Source: Lachnospiraceae bacterium
GTDB taxonomy: Bacteria > Bacillota > Clostridia > Lachnospirales > Lachnospiraceae
DNA length: 64,000 nt
Reading direction: 5' to 3'
Assembly (NCBI GenBank): GCA_910575005.1
Contig: CAJTCL010000011.1
Span: 62,001-126,000 of the forward strand
The notes below the pieces were generated by a model. That model was not told where the DNA came from. It saw nothing but the letters and a program-made list of their open reading frames with translations, and did no database searches. Positions 9,290 to 18,287 of this stretch are shown piece by piece. Position numbers and translations under genes: made by a program. Position 1 is the stretch's first letter; each line of letters starts with the position of its first letter.

Positions 9290-11077
9290 GTGGGGGGGGG
9301 GTACAAATGTTCGATTGTTTGTCCTTTGTTGTTGGGAGGCTTGTCTTTATTATCATTTTGTATGACAAAATTTTTATCAAAATGTACAGGGAGTATATCA
9401 GAGATTTTAACGCTTTTTAATGAGCAAGTAAAGTCTATGGAAGTACTGCTAATAACTGCATGGTTAGGTATAAGCGGGTCATATTTGCAGTGGCTGAAAA
9501 GAATAGAACGAAAATTGAATGGAGGAGTTATAGGAATATCCATTTTATTTTCTTTTTTTACTTCTTTGCATGCATCTATGCCGAATGTTAATGCTGTGGC
9601 AAATCCTAATTCTATTTTGTTTTTATTGCATATGTCAGGATACTTTATTTTTTACTATATCGTTATAACTTATCTGTATGACTATTTGTTTGAATTCTCT
9701 GGAAAGATAAATCAGGAAGTGTTGTCATTTAGCCGTAAAAAAATGTTTATAACAAGTTTTATATGTTTATTTTTGTTGTGGTTTCCTTATATTATTATGT
9801 GTGCTCCTGGAAATATGATGTGGGACACAGGTTTATCAATAGAGCATAGCCTGGGATTGAGGCAGGTAAATAATAATCCATTTTTTCAAAATTATATTTA
9901 TGGTCTAGTGTATCATTTTGGGACACTAATTGGTAATATTTCTATCAGCGTATTTTTATATAATTTTTTGCAGCTAATTTTATTTAATGCAGTCATTTCT
10001 TATGGAATTGTGATATTAAAGGGGCATCATGTTCCCTCTATACTTTTGATAGGTATCATTATATTGTATGGATTATTTCCTGTATTTCCAATATATGCAT
10101 TTTGTATGGGAAAGGATTCTAATTTTGCACTATGTCTTTTGATGTTTAGTATCCTTATTTTTGAGCTAGTTACAAATAAAGTCAGATTTTTGTCAGATAA
10201 AAGAAATATTATATTATTGTTCTTTATTTCAATTTTATTAAGTCTACTTCGAAATCAGGCATATTTGATTGCTGTGATTTGTTTATTTGTTTGTTCTTTT
10301 GTGAAAGATAAAAAGAGTTTCCGAAAATTATTGTGGGGGATGAGTTTTATTGTTTTAATCAGCAATTTGACCATTCCAAAATTACTGCATATTCCTCAAT
10401 CAGATTTATCCGAAAATTTATCTATACCGTTGCAGCAGACCGCCTATTATGTTAATCGTTACAGAGATGAGATCACAGAATCAGAGAAAGCTGTGATTGA
10501 CAGGGTGATTCCATATGAAGCTTTGGATTTATATAATCAGGGAATTTCTGATCCAATCAAAGATAAATTTGATAATTTGGCAGATAAAGATGCAATTTGT
10601 AGTTATATTAAGGTTTGGTGGAAACATTTTCTTACCCATCCAGATGCATATTTGAAAGCATCATTTTATGGAAATTATGGATATTATTTTCCGACTGCAA
10701 ATAGAAATGATTTGAAGGGACATACTTTTGTAGGATATGAGGTAGATCCTGCTATTTTTAACAAGACAGAGTTAGAAGATAATACAAATCCTGGAATAAA
10801 AATTGTAAATATGATTGACAGCTATGTGACAGATACGCCAATATTAGGAGTATTTCAGAAAATTGGTATATATACATGGATTATGGCAGTTACTGTTCTT
10901 TTTGTGTTGTTACAAAAAAAATATAAATGGCTGCTTTGTATTTGTCCAAGTTTGTTTGTTTTTATTGGGAGTTGTTGTTCGCCGGTCAATGGATATTTTC
11001 GCTACGCATTTCCAATGATTGTTTGTATTCCTATAGTCTGTACAATGGTGCTGTTTGCTCTAATAGATGAAATATAA
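9290..11077 (+). CDS. DUF6020-like polytopic membrane protein, start disrupted by poly-G
   Basis: The long frame encodes 595 residues from GTG 9290, the only start in this frame before a TAG at 9278; it has no ribosome site and lies at the poly-G tract. There are many membrane helices, with paired tryptophan/aromatic motifs and the block APGNMMWDTG near residue 172 plus an SPVNGYFRYAFP element near 565. These resemble DUF6020 family proteins of Gram-positive polysaccharide and teichoic loci, thought to be glycosyltransferase-like (GT-C) enzymes. The natural product probably begins at ATG 9261 (MEKMEISQKKW...) and requires 8 or 11 G in the tract. With 10 G here it would be off or weakly made. 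The family call is from memory of the motif pattern. Confidence 0.65.
   Translation: MGGGYKCSIVCPLLLGGLSLLSFCMTKFLSKCTGSISEILTLFNEQVKSMEVLLITAWLGISGSYLQWLKRIERKLNGGVIGISILFSFFTSLHASMPNVNAVANPNSILFLLHMSGYFIFYYIVITYLYDYLFEFSGKINQEVLSFSRKKMFITSFICLFLLWFPYIIMCAPGNMMWDTGLSIEHSLGLRQVNNNPFFQNYIYGLVYHFGTLIGNISISVFLYNFLQLILFNAVISYGIVILKGHHVPSILLIGIIILYGLFPVFPIYAFCMGKDSNFALCLLMFSILIFELVTNKVRFLSDKRNIILLFFISILLSLLRNQAYLIAVICLFVCSFVKDKKSFRKLLWGMSFIVLISNLTIPKLLHIPQSDLSENLSIPLQQTAYYVNRYRDEITESEKAVIDRVIPYEALDLYNQGISDPIKDKFDNLADKDAICSYIKVWWKHFLTHPDAYLKASFYGNYGYYFPTANRNDLKGHTFVGYEVDPAIFNKTELEDNTNPGIKIVNMIDSYVTDTPILGVFQKIGIYTWIMAVTVLFVLLQKKYKWLLCICPSLFVFIGSCCSPVNGYFRYAFPMIVCIPIVCTMVLFALIDEI
9292..9301 (+). repeat. 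Poly-G tract (10 G) at the start of the DUF6020 gene
   Basis: Ten consecutive G bases in an otherwise low-GC region. The best ribosome site/start pair upstream (AGAGGAT at 9248-9254, ATG 9261) reads into the tract in a frame that stops soon after (at 9363-9365). The long downstream frame would be joined to ATG 9261 if the tract had 8 or 11 G, and to ATG 9211 if it had 9. This is the layout of a slipped-strand contingency switch. Confidence 0.75.
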
Positions 11078-11111
11078 TAGATTTACTTTGTCAATAACCC
11101 AATTTTATGGA

Positions 11112-11140
11112 TTGCAAATATAAATGAAAAGTAGTAAAAT
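11112..11140 (+). promoter_or_regulatory. Sigma-A promoter for the phosphoglycosyltransferase gene
   Basis: TTGCAA at 11112-11117, a 17-base spacer and TAAAAT at 11135-11140. It is about 38 bases before the start at 11178 and very similar to the promoter at 6166. Confidence 0.7.
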
Positions 11141-11177
11141 GTACGGAATGAATATTTGAAGTCAAAGAAGGATGAGT

Positions 11178-11786
11178 ATGTACGAGAAGATTATAAAACG
11201 TTGTATAGATTTTTTATTGGCATTGACAGCATTAGTTGTGTTAAGCCCTGTTTTTATTATTGTGTCCATTTTAGTTAAAATAAAATTGGGTAGTCCAGTG
11301 ATGTTTAAACAAAAACGACCAGGGAAAAATGAAAAAATATTTTGTATGTATAAGTTTCGTACAATGACAGATGAAAGAGGTGCAGATGGGGAGTTGTTGC
11401 CAGATGAGGAACGTTTGCCGAAATTTGGCAAGCTTTTGCGCAGTACCAGCTTAGATGAGCTTCCAGAATTATGGAATATATTGAGAGGAGATATGAGTAT
11501 TGTTGGTCCGAGGCCATTATTAATACAATATTTGTCCTTATATAATGAAAAGCAACGCCATAGACATGATGTCAGACCGGGATTTACTGGATTGGCACAG
11601 GTGAATGGAAGAAATGCGATTAGCTGGGAAGAAAAATTTGAGTGGGATATTAGATATGTAAATCATGTTACATTTACAGAAGATATAAAAATAATTTTAA
11701 AAACGATAAAAATTGTGCTGAAACGAGAAGGTATTAGCAGTAATACAGCAGTGACAATGGAATATTTTAGGGGAAATGATAATTAA
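11178..11786 (+). CDS. PglC-type polyprenyl-phosphate sugar phosphotransferase
   Basis: 202 residues from ATG 11178; AAGAAGG ends 6 bases upstream, whereas it abuts the alternative ATG 11172. One re-entrant N-terminal hydrophobic helix (about residues 10-30) is followed by the monotopic phosphoglycosyltransferase core: [34 protein letters not shown] and VGPRPLL. Small enzymes of this kind move a sugar-1-phosphate from a UDP-sugar to undecaprenyl phosphate, the committed step of glycan assembly; PglC uses UDP-diacetylbacillosamine. The two acyltransferase genes that follow match the PglC-PglD order and support a modified amino sugar as substrate. It has its own promoter at 11112. Confidence 0.88.
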   Translation: MYEKIIKRCIDFLLALTALVVLSPVFIIVSILVKIKLGSPVMFKQKRPGKNEKIFCMYKFRTMTDERGADGELLPDEERLPKFGKLLRSTSLDELPELWNILRGDMSIVGPRPLLIQYLSLYNEKQRHRHDVRPGFTGLAQVNGRNAISWEEKFEWDIRYVNHVTFTEDIKIILKTIKIVLKREGISSNTAVTMEYFRGNDN

Positions 11787-11832
11787 GTAAAATGAAAGAG
11801 ATACATAATTTGTAATATTGAGGGTAAATGAT

Positions 11833-12495
11833 TTGGATGAGATGAAAAAAATTTTAATATTTGGCGCGGGTGGATTTGGGAGAGAAGTACAATGGCTGAT
11901 TGAACGAATTAACCAGATGAAACCAATTTGGAAAATTGAGGGTTATTTGGATGATGGTATTGAGTCAGGCACTGAGATTAATGGTTATAAAGTATTAGGG
12001 GGAGTGGAGAAACTCCAAGAGTTTGATGCTTCTGTTTCTGTGGTTTGTGCAGTTGGTTCTGCTAGAATAAGAGAAAAAATTATATCTAGAATCAAACAGA
12101 TTGGCAAATTTCAGTTTCCGAATCTGATTGATCCAGATGTACAAATGTCTCAATTTATATCTATGGGAGAAGGAAATATTATCTGTGCAGGAAATATTCT
12201 GACCGTAAATATTACGCTTGGAGATTTTGTGATTTTAAATCTTTCTTGTACAATAGGACACGATGCAGTTTTGGAATCCTTTGTGACAGTCTATCCTGGT
12301 GTAAATATTTCTGGTTGTACTAAGATGGAGCAGGGAGTGGAATTGGGAACAGGGAGCAAGATTATCCAAGGCATTACGGTGGCAAAAAATACGATTGTTG
12401 GAGCAGGTGCCGTGGTAGTGCGCCATATGCCCTCAGAATGCGTTGTAATGGGAGTTCCAGCAAAACCCTCAAAATTCGGGGGGGGGGGGATATAG
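11833..12495 (+). CDS. NeuD/PglD-type sugar O- or N-acyltransferase (first copy)
   Basis: About 220 residues. The start is uncertain: TTG 11833 has GAGGGT 8 bases upstream, while ATG 11842 gives the family-typical start (MKKILIFGAGGFGRE) but has no spaced site. It has an N-terminal nucleotide-sugar binding Rossmann half (GAGGFGRE) and then a left-handed beta-helix with hexapeptide repeats (GAGAVVVRHMPSECVVMGVPAKPSK). PglD transfers acetyl from acetyl-CoA to UDP-4-amino-4,6-dideoxy-GlcNAc; this is the likely role given the dehydratase and aminotransferase upstream. The last sense codons read GGG four times inside a 12-G tract before ATA-TAG. Loss of one G would read straight into the next gene. 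Confidence 0.82.
   Translation: MDEMKKILIFGAGGFGREVQWLIERINQMKPIWKIEGYLDDGIESGTEINGYKVLGGVEKLQEFDASVSVVCAVGSARIREKIISRIKQIGKFQFPNLIDPDVQMSQFISMGEGNIICAGNILTVNITLGDFVILNLSCTIGHDAVLESFVTVYPGVNISGCTKMEQGVELGTGSKIIQGITVAKNTIVGAGAVVVRHMPSECVVMGVPAKPSKFGGGGI
12478..12489 (+). repeat. Poly-G tract (12 G) joining two acyltransferase genes
   Basis: Twelve consecutive G bases at the end of the first acyltransferase frame. With 12 G the frame stops at TAG 12493-12495. With 11 G it continues as GGGG-Y-R-K-L-L-I-V-G into the second acyltransferase, giving one fused protein. With 13 G it stops after five further codons. No start codon exists in the second frame between TAA 12446 and GTG 12509. Confidence 0.85.
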
Positions 12496-12508
12496 AAAGC
12501 TTTTAATT

Positions 12509-13108
12509 GTGGGAAATAGCGGTCATGGAAGGGTAATAAAAGATCTGGCTCGTCAATTAGTTTTTTATCAAGAAATAAAATTTCTGGATGATAATAAAAA
12601 GGTTCAGCAAGAAAATCCTTCAGTATTGGGAGGAAGCAATGAGGCAATACATTATAAGGATGAATATGACATGATCATTGGTATTGGAAATGTCGGAATC
12701 CGCAGAAGGCTGCAGGAAAAGTATGAGACAGAAGGAATATCTATGGTGTCATTAATTCATCCGCATGCTCAGCTTCCAGAGGAATCAATAATGATTGGTG
12801 CAGGAAGTGTTATTATGGCAAATTCTGTCATTCAAACAGGTACAGTATTAGGAAAAGGTGTTATTATAAATACCAATGCATCTATAGACCATGAATGTAA
12901 GATTGGTGACTATGTACATATTGCAGTGGGTGCCCGTCTTGCGGGAAATGTGGAAATTGGGAATGATACATGGATAGGAGCAGGCGCAGTAATCAGTAAT
13001 AATATCTGTATTTGTGAAAAAGTGGTGGTAGGAGCAGGCGCAGTAGTAGTTAGGAATATTACACAAAGTGGAACTTATGTTGGGATTCCAGCAAGAAAAA
13101 TAGATTGA
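12509..13108 (+). CDS. NeuD/PglD-type acyltransferase (second copy), N-terminus disrupted
   Basis: 199 residues from GTG 12509, the first start in frame, but no ribosome site precedes it. Reading upstream in frame gives Y-R-K-L-L-I-V before GNSGHGRVIKD, which is the normal first beta strand of this family, so the GTG start cuts a conserved element. The rest is intact: GIGNVGIRR, left-handed beta-helix repeats (VIMANSVIQTGTVLG, GAGAVISNN, GAGAVVVRN) and a GIPARKID end. It is a paralog of the preceding gene, possibly acylating another sugar position or another sugar. Expression as drawn probably needs slippage on the 12-G tract (a fusion protein of about 430 residues) or weak coupled re-initiation. 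The enzyme call is firm; the expression mode is inferred. Confidence 0.72.
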   Translation: MGNSGHGRVIKDLARQLVFYQEIKFLDDNKKVQQENPSVLGGSNEAIHYKDEYDMIIGIGNVGIRRRLQEKYETEGISMVSLIHPHAQLPEESIMIGAGSVIMANSVIQTGTVLGKGVIINTNASIDHECKIGDYVHIAVGARLAGNVEIGNDTWIGAGAVISNNICICEKVVVGAGAVVVRNITQSGTYVGIPARKID

Positions 13109-13127
13109 CAGGAATTGAGGTTTGTTT

Positions 13128-14345
13128 ATGAATATTTTGTTTTTAACATTATTAGATTTTGATAGTCTTGACGAAAGAAATATATATACAGATTTGTTGA
13201 GAAAATTTTATCAGGAAGGACATGGTGTATATATTGTGTCGCCAGTGGAAAGAAAAAATCATAAACAGACAGAGTGTTTGAAGATAGATAAGAGACTTTA
13301 TATTATAAAATTAAAAATTGGAAATATTCAGAAAACCAATATGTTTGAAAAAGGGATTTCTACAATTATGCTGGAACCTGCCTTTATATCTGCAATTAAG
13401 AAATATTATTCAGATATTAAGTTTAAATTGGTATTGTATTCTACACCACCTATTACTTTGCAAAAGGCAGTAAATTATGTAAAAAGAAGAGATCATGCAA
13501 TTACTTATTTGATGTTAAAAGATATTTTTCCTCAGAATGCTGTTGACATGGGAGTGCTATCAAAACATGGAATTAGGGGGTTAATATACAAGTATTTTAG
13601 AAGGAAAGAAATAAAATTATATAGAGAATCAGATTATATTGGTTGTATGTCAGAAGCAAATGTGAGGTATGTCAGAGATCATAATCCACAGATAGATGCA
13701 AACCGGATAGAAATTTGTCCGAATTGTATAGAACCAGTATATAAAGTGATAAGTGAAGCTGAAAAAAAGAAAATAAGAAATAGGTTAGGGATTCCAAACG
13801 AAAGACTGCTTTTGGTGTATGGGGGGAATTTGGGGAAGCCCCAGGCGATCCCTTTTTTAATTGAATGTTTAAGGGGAATAGAGAATAATCAGCATGTTTA
13901 TGTGTTGATTGTGGGTAATGGAACAGAATATAAACAACTAGATAGCTTTATAAAGGATGAAAAGCCTTCAAATGTTAAGTTAATGCAGACATTGCCTAAA
14001 GAAGAATACGAAAATATGATTTTGGTAGCTGATGTAGGTATGATTTTTTTAGATCATCGTTTTACAATCCCTAATTTCCCTTCCAGAATATTGTCTTATA
14101 TGCAGGCTGGGATTCCTGTTTTAGCGGTCACGGATAAAAATACTGATATTGGACAAGTAATTGAAAATGGAAATTTTGGAATATGGGTGGAAAGTAAAGA
14201 TGAAAATCAATTTGTAAAGAGCGTGGAGAATTTAACTATAACAAATGATTTAACAGCTATGGGAAAGAGTGCAAAAGAATATTTGGAGCAATATTATGTA
14301 GTTCAAGTGGGGTATGATTGTATTATGAGGCATTTTGAAGAATAA
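13128..14345 (+). CDS. Glycosyltransferase, GT4 type (WbuB-like)
   Basis: 405 residues from ATG 13128, with GAGG about 7 bases upstream; TTG 13122 is less likely. It has the GT-B fold: N-terminal half with LDFDSLDERNIYTDLLRKFYQ, C-terminal donor domain with LLLVYGGNLGKPQ and IFLDHRFTIPNFPSRILSYM, the variant acceptor of the PSK-type motif seen in WbuB/colanic-acid WcaI-like transferases. It should add a sugar, perhaps FucNAc or another HexNAc, to the lipid-linked chain at the cytoplasmic face. It lies 19 bases after the acyltransferase, in the same operon. Linkage and donor cannot be read from sequence. Confidence 0.82.
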   Translation: MNILFLTLLDFDSLDERNIYTDLLRKFYQEGHGVYIVSPVERKNHKQTECLKIDKRLYIIKLKIGNIQKTNMFEKGISTIMLEPAFISAIKKYYSDIKFKLVLYSTPPITLQKAVNYVKRRDHAITYLMLKDIFPQNAVDMGVLSKHGIRGLIYKYFRRKEIKLYRESDYIGCMSEANVRYVRDHNPQIDANRIEICPNCIEPVYKVISEAEKKKIRNRLGIPNERLLLVYGGNLGKPQAIPFLIECLRGIENNQHVYVLIVGNGTEYKQLDSFIKDEKPSNVKLMQTLPKEEYENMILVADVGMIFLDHRFTIPNFPSRILSYMQAGIPVLAVTDKNTDIGQVIENGNFGIWVESKDENQFVKSVENLTITNDLTAMGKSAKEYLEQYYVVQVGYDCIMRHFEE

Positions 14346-14413
14346 AACAGTTGTGAAATTTATTCAAATACTTTATATGATGTTAAAAAAGGTAAATGAA
14401 GGAGGAATATAGA

Positions 14414-15736
14414 ATGTCACTTTACGAAAAGTTAATTGCAAAGGAAGAAAGTCTAGTGTTAGTTGGGCTTGGATATGTTGGTATGCCAATCGCAATAGCA
14501 TTTGCAGAGAAAAAACTTAATGTAATTGGGTTTGACTTAAATAAAGATAAAATCGAATTGTATAAATCTGGGATAGACCCAACTAATGAAGTTGGAGATG
14601 ATGTTGTTATGACAACAACAATGGAATTTACTTCAGATGAAAAAAGACTTAAAGAGGGAAAATTTTATATTGTAGCAGTTCCGACACCTGTCAATTCAGA
14701 TCATACCCCTGATTTGTCCCCTGTTATTGGGGCATCAGAAATTGTGGGAAGAAATATGAAAAAAGGAAGTATTGTTGTCTTTGAATCGACAGTATATCCA
14801 GGTGTTACTGAGGATATATGTGTTCCAATTCTTGAACATGAATCTGGAATGAAATGTGGTGTAGATTTTAAGGTTGGCTATTCACCAGAACGTATTAATC
14901 CTGGAGATAGGATGCATAGATTGGAGAATATACATAAGATTGTATCTGGAATGGATGAGGAATCTTTACAGGAAATAAAGAATGTTTATGATCTTGTAAT
15001 TGAAGTTGGAACATATCCAGTTTCCAATATTAAAACAGCAGAAGCAATAAAGGTTGTAGAGAATAGTCAGCGTGATATTAATATTGCGTTTATGAATGAA
15101 CTAGCTATGGTATTTGATCGTATGGGAATTGATACAAATGAAGTTGTTGATGGTATGAACACTAAGTGGAATGCATTAGGTTTTCGGCCAGGACTTGTGG
15201 GTGGACATTGTATTGGTGTTGATCCTTATTACTTTACTTATAAAGCAGAAAAACTTGGTTATCATAGTCAGATTATCTTAAATGGTCGTATTGTGAATGA
15301 TAGTATGGGTAAATATGTAGCTGATGTATCAGTTAAGAAAATGATTGAGGCAGGGAAGGCTCCTAAAAAATCTAAAGTCGTAATTTTGGGATTGACATTT
15401 AAGGAAAATTGTCCTGATGTTAGAAACAGTAAGGTAGATGATGTTATTAGAAGATTGAACGAATATGGGATTGTACCAATTGTTGTTGACCCGTGGGCAA
15501 ATGAAAAAGATGTAGAACGTGAATATGGAATAAATCTGGTGCAAATGAAGGATATTAAAGACGCAGATTGTATTATTATGGCTGTTGCCCATGATAAATT
15601 TAGGGATTTAAATTTGGAAGATGTTAAGAAATTATATAAAAAATGTCCTAATAATGAAAAAGTTCTGATAGATGTAAAAGGAATTTATGGGATAGTTGAT
15701 TTGGAGGCATCGGGCATAAATTATTGGAGATTATAA
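14414..15736 (+). CDS. Nucleotide-sugar 6-dehydrogenase (WbpA/TviB-like)
   Basis: 440 residues from ATG 14414, set by GGAGG at 14400-14404; ATG 14396 is less likely. The N-terminal NAD domain has VGLGYVGMPIAIAFAEKKL near residue 18. The catalytic cysteine lies in LVGGHCIGVDPYY at about C266. The C-terminal UDP-binding domain has LGLTFKENCPDVRNSK. The family oxidises C6 of a UDP-HexNAc (GlcNAc, ManNAc or an epimer) to a uronic acid with two NAD. This adds an acidic sugar to the glycan. TviB/WbpA-type enzymes use UDP-GlcNAc and those of the WecC type UDP-ManNAc; I lean to the former from the N-terminal extension but cannot decide. Confidence 0.9.
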   Translation: MSLYEKLIAKEESLVLVGLGYVGMPIAIAFAEKKLNVIGFDLNKDKIELYKSGIDPTNEVGDDVVMTTTMEFTSDEKRLKEGKFYIVAVPTPVNSDHTPDLSPVIGASEIVGRNMKKGSIVVFESTVYPGVTEDICVPILEHESGMKCGVDFKVGYSPERINPGDRMHRLENIHKIVSGMDEESLQEIKNVYDLVIEVGTYPVSNIKTAEAIKVVENSQRDINIAFMNELAMVFDRMGIDTNEVVDGMNTKWNALGFRPGLVGGHCIGVDPYYFTYKAEKLGYHSQIILNGRIVNDSMGKYVADVSVKKMIEAGKAPKKSKVVILGLTFKENCPDVRNSKVDDVIRRLNEYGIVPIVVDPWANEKDVEREYGINLVQMKDIKDADCIIMAVAHDKFRDLNLEDVKKLYKKCPNNEKVLIDVKGIYGIVDLEASGINYWRL

Positions 15737-15836
15737 AATTAATAAAATATCTGAGAGATTTTAAGTCAATACTATAAGACACGATATTATATGGTATTTT
15801 ACATGTTATCAATTAAGATAAAGGAGTAAAATTTTA

Positions 15837-17060
15837 ATGAATATACTGATTTTGACATCTATATTTCCAAGAAATAATAAAAATGAACAAAAAGAAGGAA
15901 TAACAAAGGTTGTATATTATTTTGCAAAAGAGTGGAAAAAGCAGGGACATAATGTAAAAGTAATCCACAATGCACACAAATATCCCCATTTTGTTTACCG
16001 TATTCCAGAAAAATGGAAGGAAAAGTTTAAGGCAAAGTTTGGTTTTCCAATTCCCGGAATCGATATTATAAAAGAACTACGATACACATATGATGGCATT
16101 GAAGTTTGGCGTTTACCAATGCTTAAATTAATTCCACATGGAGAACATCCAAAGTCTGTAATAAAGGCTCAAGGTAGAAAAATACAAAAAATTTTAGAAA
16201 AAGACAAATTTATTCCAGATGTAATAGTGGGACATTGGATGAGTCCACAAGCGCAGTTAATAAATGAATTAAAGCCTATATATCATTGTGAGACAGCACT
16301 GGTGTTACATGGTAAAACATATTTAAACTCGAAAAAGTTTGATTTTAATAAATATCGAAAAAATATTGATAAGTTAGGATGTCGATCAATTACAGAGGCA
16401 GAGGAAGTAAAAAAGATTTTAAATTTGAAGAAATGTCCTTTTATTTGTTATTCTGGTGTTCCAGGTAATTATATTTGCCGGTGGGAACAGGTGGAAAGTA
16501 AATTTCAGGATATAAAAAAATGGAGATTTTTGTATGTGGGAAGATTAGTACAATTAAAAAATATTGATAAGATTTTAATGGCATTGGCGGTCGTAAAAAA
16601 TAAAAATTATGTATTGGACATTATAGGTGATGGTGAATGTCAGAAAGAATTGGAAAAATTGTCTGTAAAATTAAATATACGAGAAAACGTTCATTTTCAT
16701 GGAAAATTATCTCGTGAAGAAACACAACAATATATGCGTAGGGCTCATTGTTTTACGATGATTAGTTCAGGGGAAGTTTTTGGGTTGGTATATTTAGAAG
16801 CAATGGCGGCAGGATGCATAACAATTGGTTCTCGTGGTGGTGGAATTGATGGGGTAATCACAGATAGTGTAAATGGATATTTGTGTGAAGATGGAAATAA
16901 TAAGGAATTAGCAAAAATATTTCAAAAGATATTAGAGTTGGATTATATTGATATAGTAGATTTGGTTAAGAATGCGCTGGAAACGGCTGAGAATTTTACA
17001 GACGAGAAGGTGGCGCAGAAATACTTAAAAGAGATATGTAATGGATATATAGAGGAGTAG
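15837..17060 (+). CDS. Glycosyltransferase family 4 protein
   Basis: 407 residues, ATG 15837 with AAGGAG about 12 bases upstream. GT-B fold: N-terminal TSIFPRNNKNEQKEGITKVV (acceptor side) and C-terminal WRFLYVGRLVQLKNIDKIL, then GEVFGLVYLEAMAAG, which contains the E-x7-E retaining motif of GT4. It is likely a retaining cytoplasmic transferase building the repeat unit. The 100-base gap upstream has no clear terminator, so it is probably read through from the dehydrogenase. Confidence 0.87.
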   Translation: MNILILTSIFPRNNKNEQKEGITKVVYYFAKEWKKQGHNVKVIHNAHKYPHFVYRIPEKWKEKFKAKFGFPIPGIDIIKELRYTYDGIEVWRLPMLKLIPHGEHPKSVIKAQGRKIQKILEKDKFIPDVIVGHWMSPQAQLINELKPIYHCETALVLHGKTYLNSKKFDFNKYRKNIDKLGCRSITEAEEVKKILNLKKCPFICYSGVPGNYICRWEQVESKFQDIKKWRFLYVGRLVQLKNIDKILMALAVVKNKNYVLDIIGDGECQKELEKLSVKLNIRENVHFHGKLSREETQQYMRRAHCFTMISSGEVFGLVYLEAMAAGCITIGSRGGGIDGVITDSVNGYLCEDGNNKELAKIFQKILELDYIDIVDLVKNALETAENFTDEKVAQKYLKEICNGYIEE

Positions 17061-17066
17061 TTTTAA

Positions 17067-18287
17067 ATGTGGTTTAAATCAGTAAAATTATATCTGTATT
17101 TTGAAGAAGCAGTGGCATTGTTTTTAAATGTTATGCTGTTGGTTGATTTGGTTAGAATGCTTATTCCAGAAAGTCTCAATGTAGTAATTTTGTTTATGCA
17201 GGCATTGTTATATGGAATTGGTTTTGGATATATGGTTTTGCTCGTTTATTGGAAGCGTTCAATAAACAGATATTTACTGCTATTTATAATGAGTAGTGGT
17301 ATGGTATGTCTTGGAAGTCTTATTCTCGAGCCTAAAATTATACAATTTTATCCCTATTTTATTTTTTCTTTTTTTTTACGATATATTCCAAGTATATATT
17401 ATATGTTGGAATTAAGAAATTTTGAGAAATTATTTGAGGCGATGAAAAAATATATTTGCATATGGCTCTTATATGCAATAATTGGAATATGGTATGTGCC
17501 TTTACATACACCGAATGGTTATTCCATGACATTTGGATATAATCTATTCTTTGCATTAGGTTTTTTGTTTGTATATTTATATAAAGAAAAAAAGATACAT
17601 TATTTGGTTTGTGAAATAATAATTTTGGGTGCAGTTGTATTGCGTGGATCAAGAGGAATTATTTTATGTTTTGGCGTGTTTGCTGTCCTGTCTCTTATGG
17701 TAGAAATTCTTAAAAAATTGACAATTCAAAGGAGTTTTGCGTTGTTGTTGTCCAGTTTAGCTGTTTTGATAGCAGTTTTTAATATTAACTATATTTTAAA
17801 ACTGGCATCTATAATATTACCTAATTCCAGAACATTAATGTTATTGAGTGACAATTTAACGTTTGATTCTGGAAGGAGTAGTATACAAGACATTTTTAAT
17901 TATGAAATTTCAAAAAATATATTTGCGGTTAGAGGTATTTTCTCAGACCGGATTTTTTTCACTGAAAAACAAACAGGAGTAGCATACAGTATTACAAATT
18001 ATCCTCATAGTTTTATTTGTGAAGTATTTTTTCAATATGGATTATTGATAGCCACAGTATTTCTGTTATTTCTTTTATATGGAACAATGAAGAGTATGAA
18101 GATTGTGAGAATACAGTCTATGGAAATAATTGCGATATTTTATATGTTGTTGTCAATAGGCGTAATTCAATTGTTTTTTTCAAACAGTTACCTGATTTCG
18201 TATACATTTTTTATGTATATTGGAATAATGATAAGAGTGATTACCACAGGAAGGAATTATAATGATAAAAGTATTACACCTGATTAA
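17067..18287 (+). CDS. Wzy-like oligosaccharide repeat-unit polymerase
   Basis: 406 residues with about ten to eleven membrane helices. A large extracytoplasmic loop occupies about residues 255-310 (DSGRSSIQDIFNYEIS, then NYPHSFICEVFFQYG). The PHSFICEVFFQYG element matches the H-S/N-x-x-x-E/Q pattern of Wzy/O-antigen ligase proteins. It should polymerise flipped lipid-linked repeat units outside the membrane. It starts 6 bases after the GT4 stop and overlaps the next GT gene by 26 bases, so it is tightly co-translated. The family is called by topology and loop motif, because Wzy proteins conserve little else. Confidence 0.78.
   Translation: MWFKSVKLYLYFEEAVALFLNVMLLVDLVRMLIPESLNVVILFMQALLYGIGFGYMVLLVYWKRSINRYLLLFIMSSGMVCLGSLILEPKIIQFYPYFIFSFFLRYIPSIYYMLELRNFEKLFEAMKKYICIWLLYAIIGIWYVPLHTPNGYSMTFGYNLFFALGFLFVYLYKEKKIHYLVCEIIILGAVVLRGSRGIILCFGVFAVLSLMVEILKKLTIQRSFALLLSSLAVLIAVFNINYILKLASIILPNSRTLMLLSDNLTFDSGRSSIQDIFNYEISKNIFAVRGIFSDRIFFTEKQTGVAYSITNYPHSFICEVFFQYGLLIATVFLLFLLYGTMKSMKIVRIQSMEIIAIFYMLLSIGVIQLFFSNSYLISYTFFMYIGIMIRVITTGRNYNDKSITPD

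Noticed and set aside
13818-13823. Other short G runs (e.g. six G near 13818, 22986, 32205, 47103) as contingency tracts
   Set aside because: Too short to slip often, and reading frames across them are intact.
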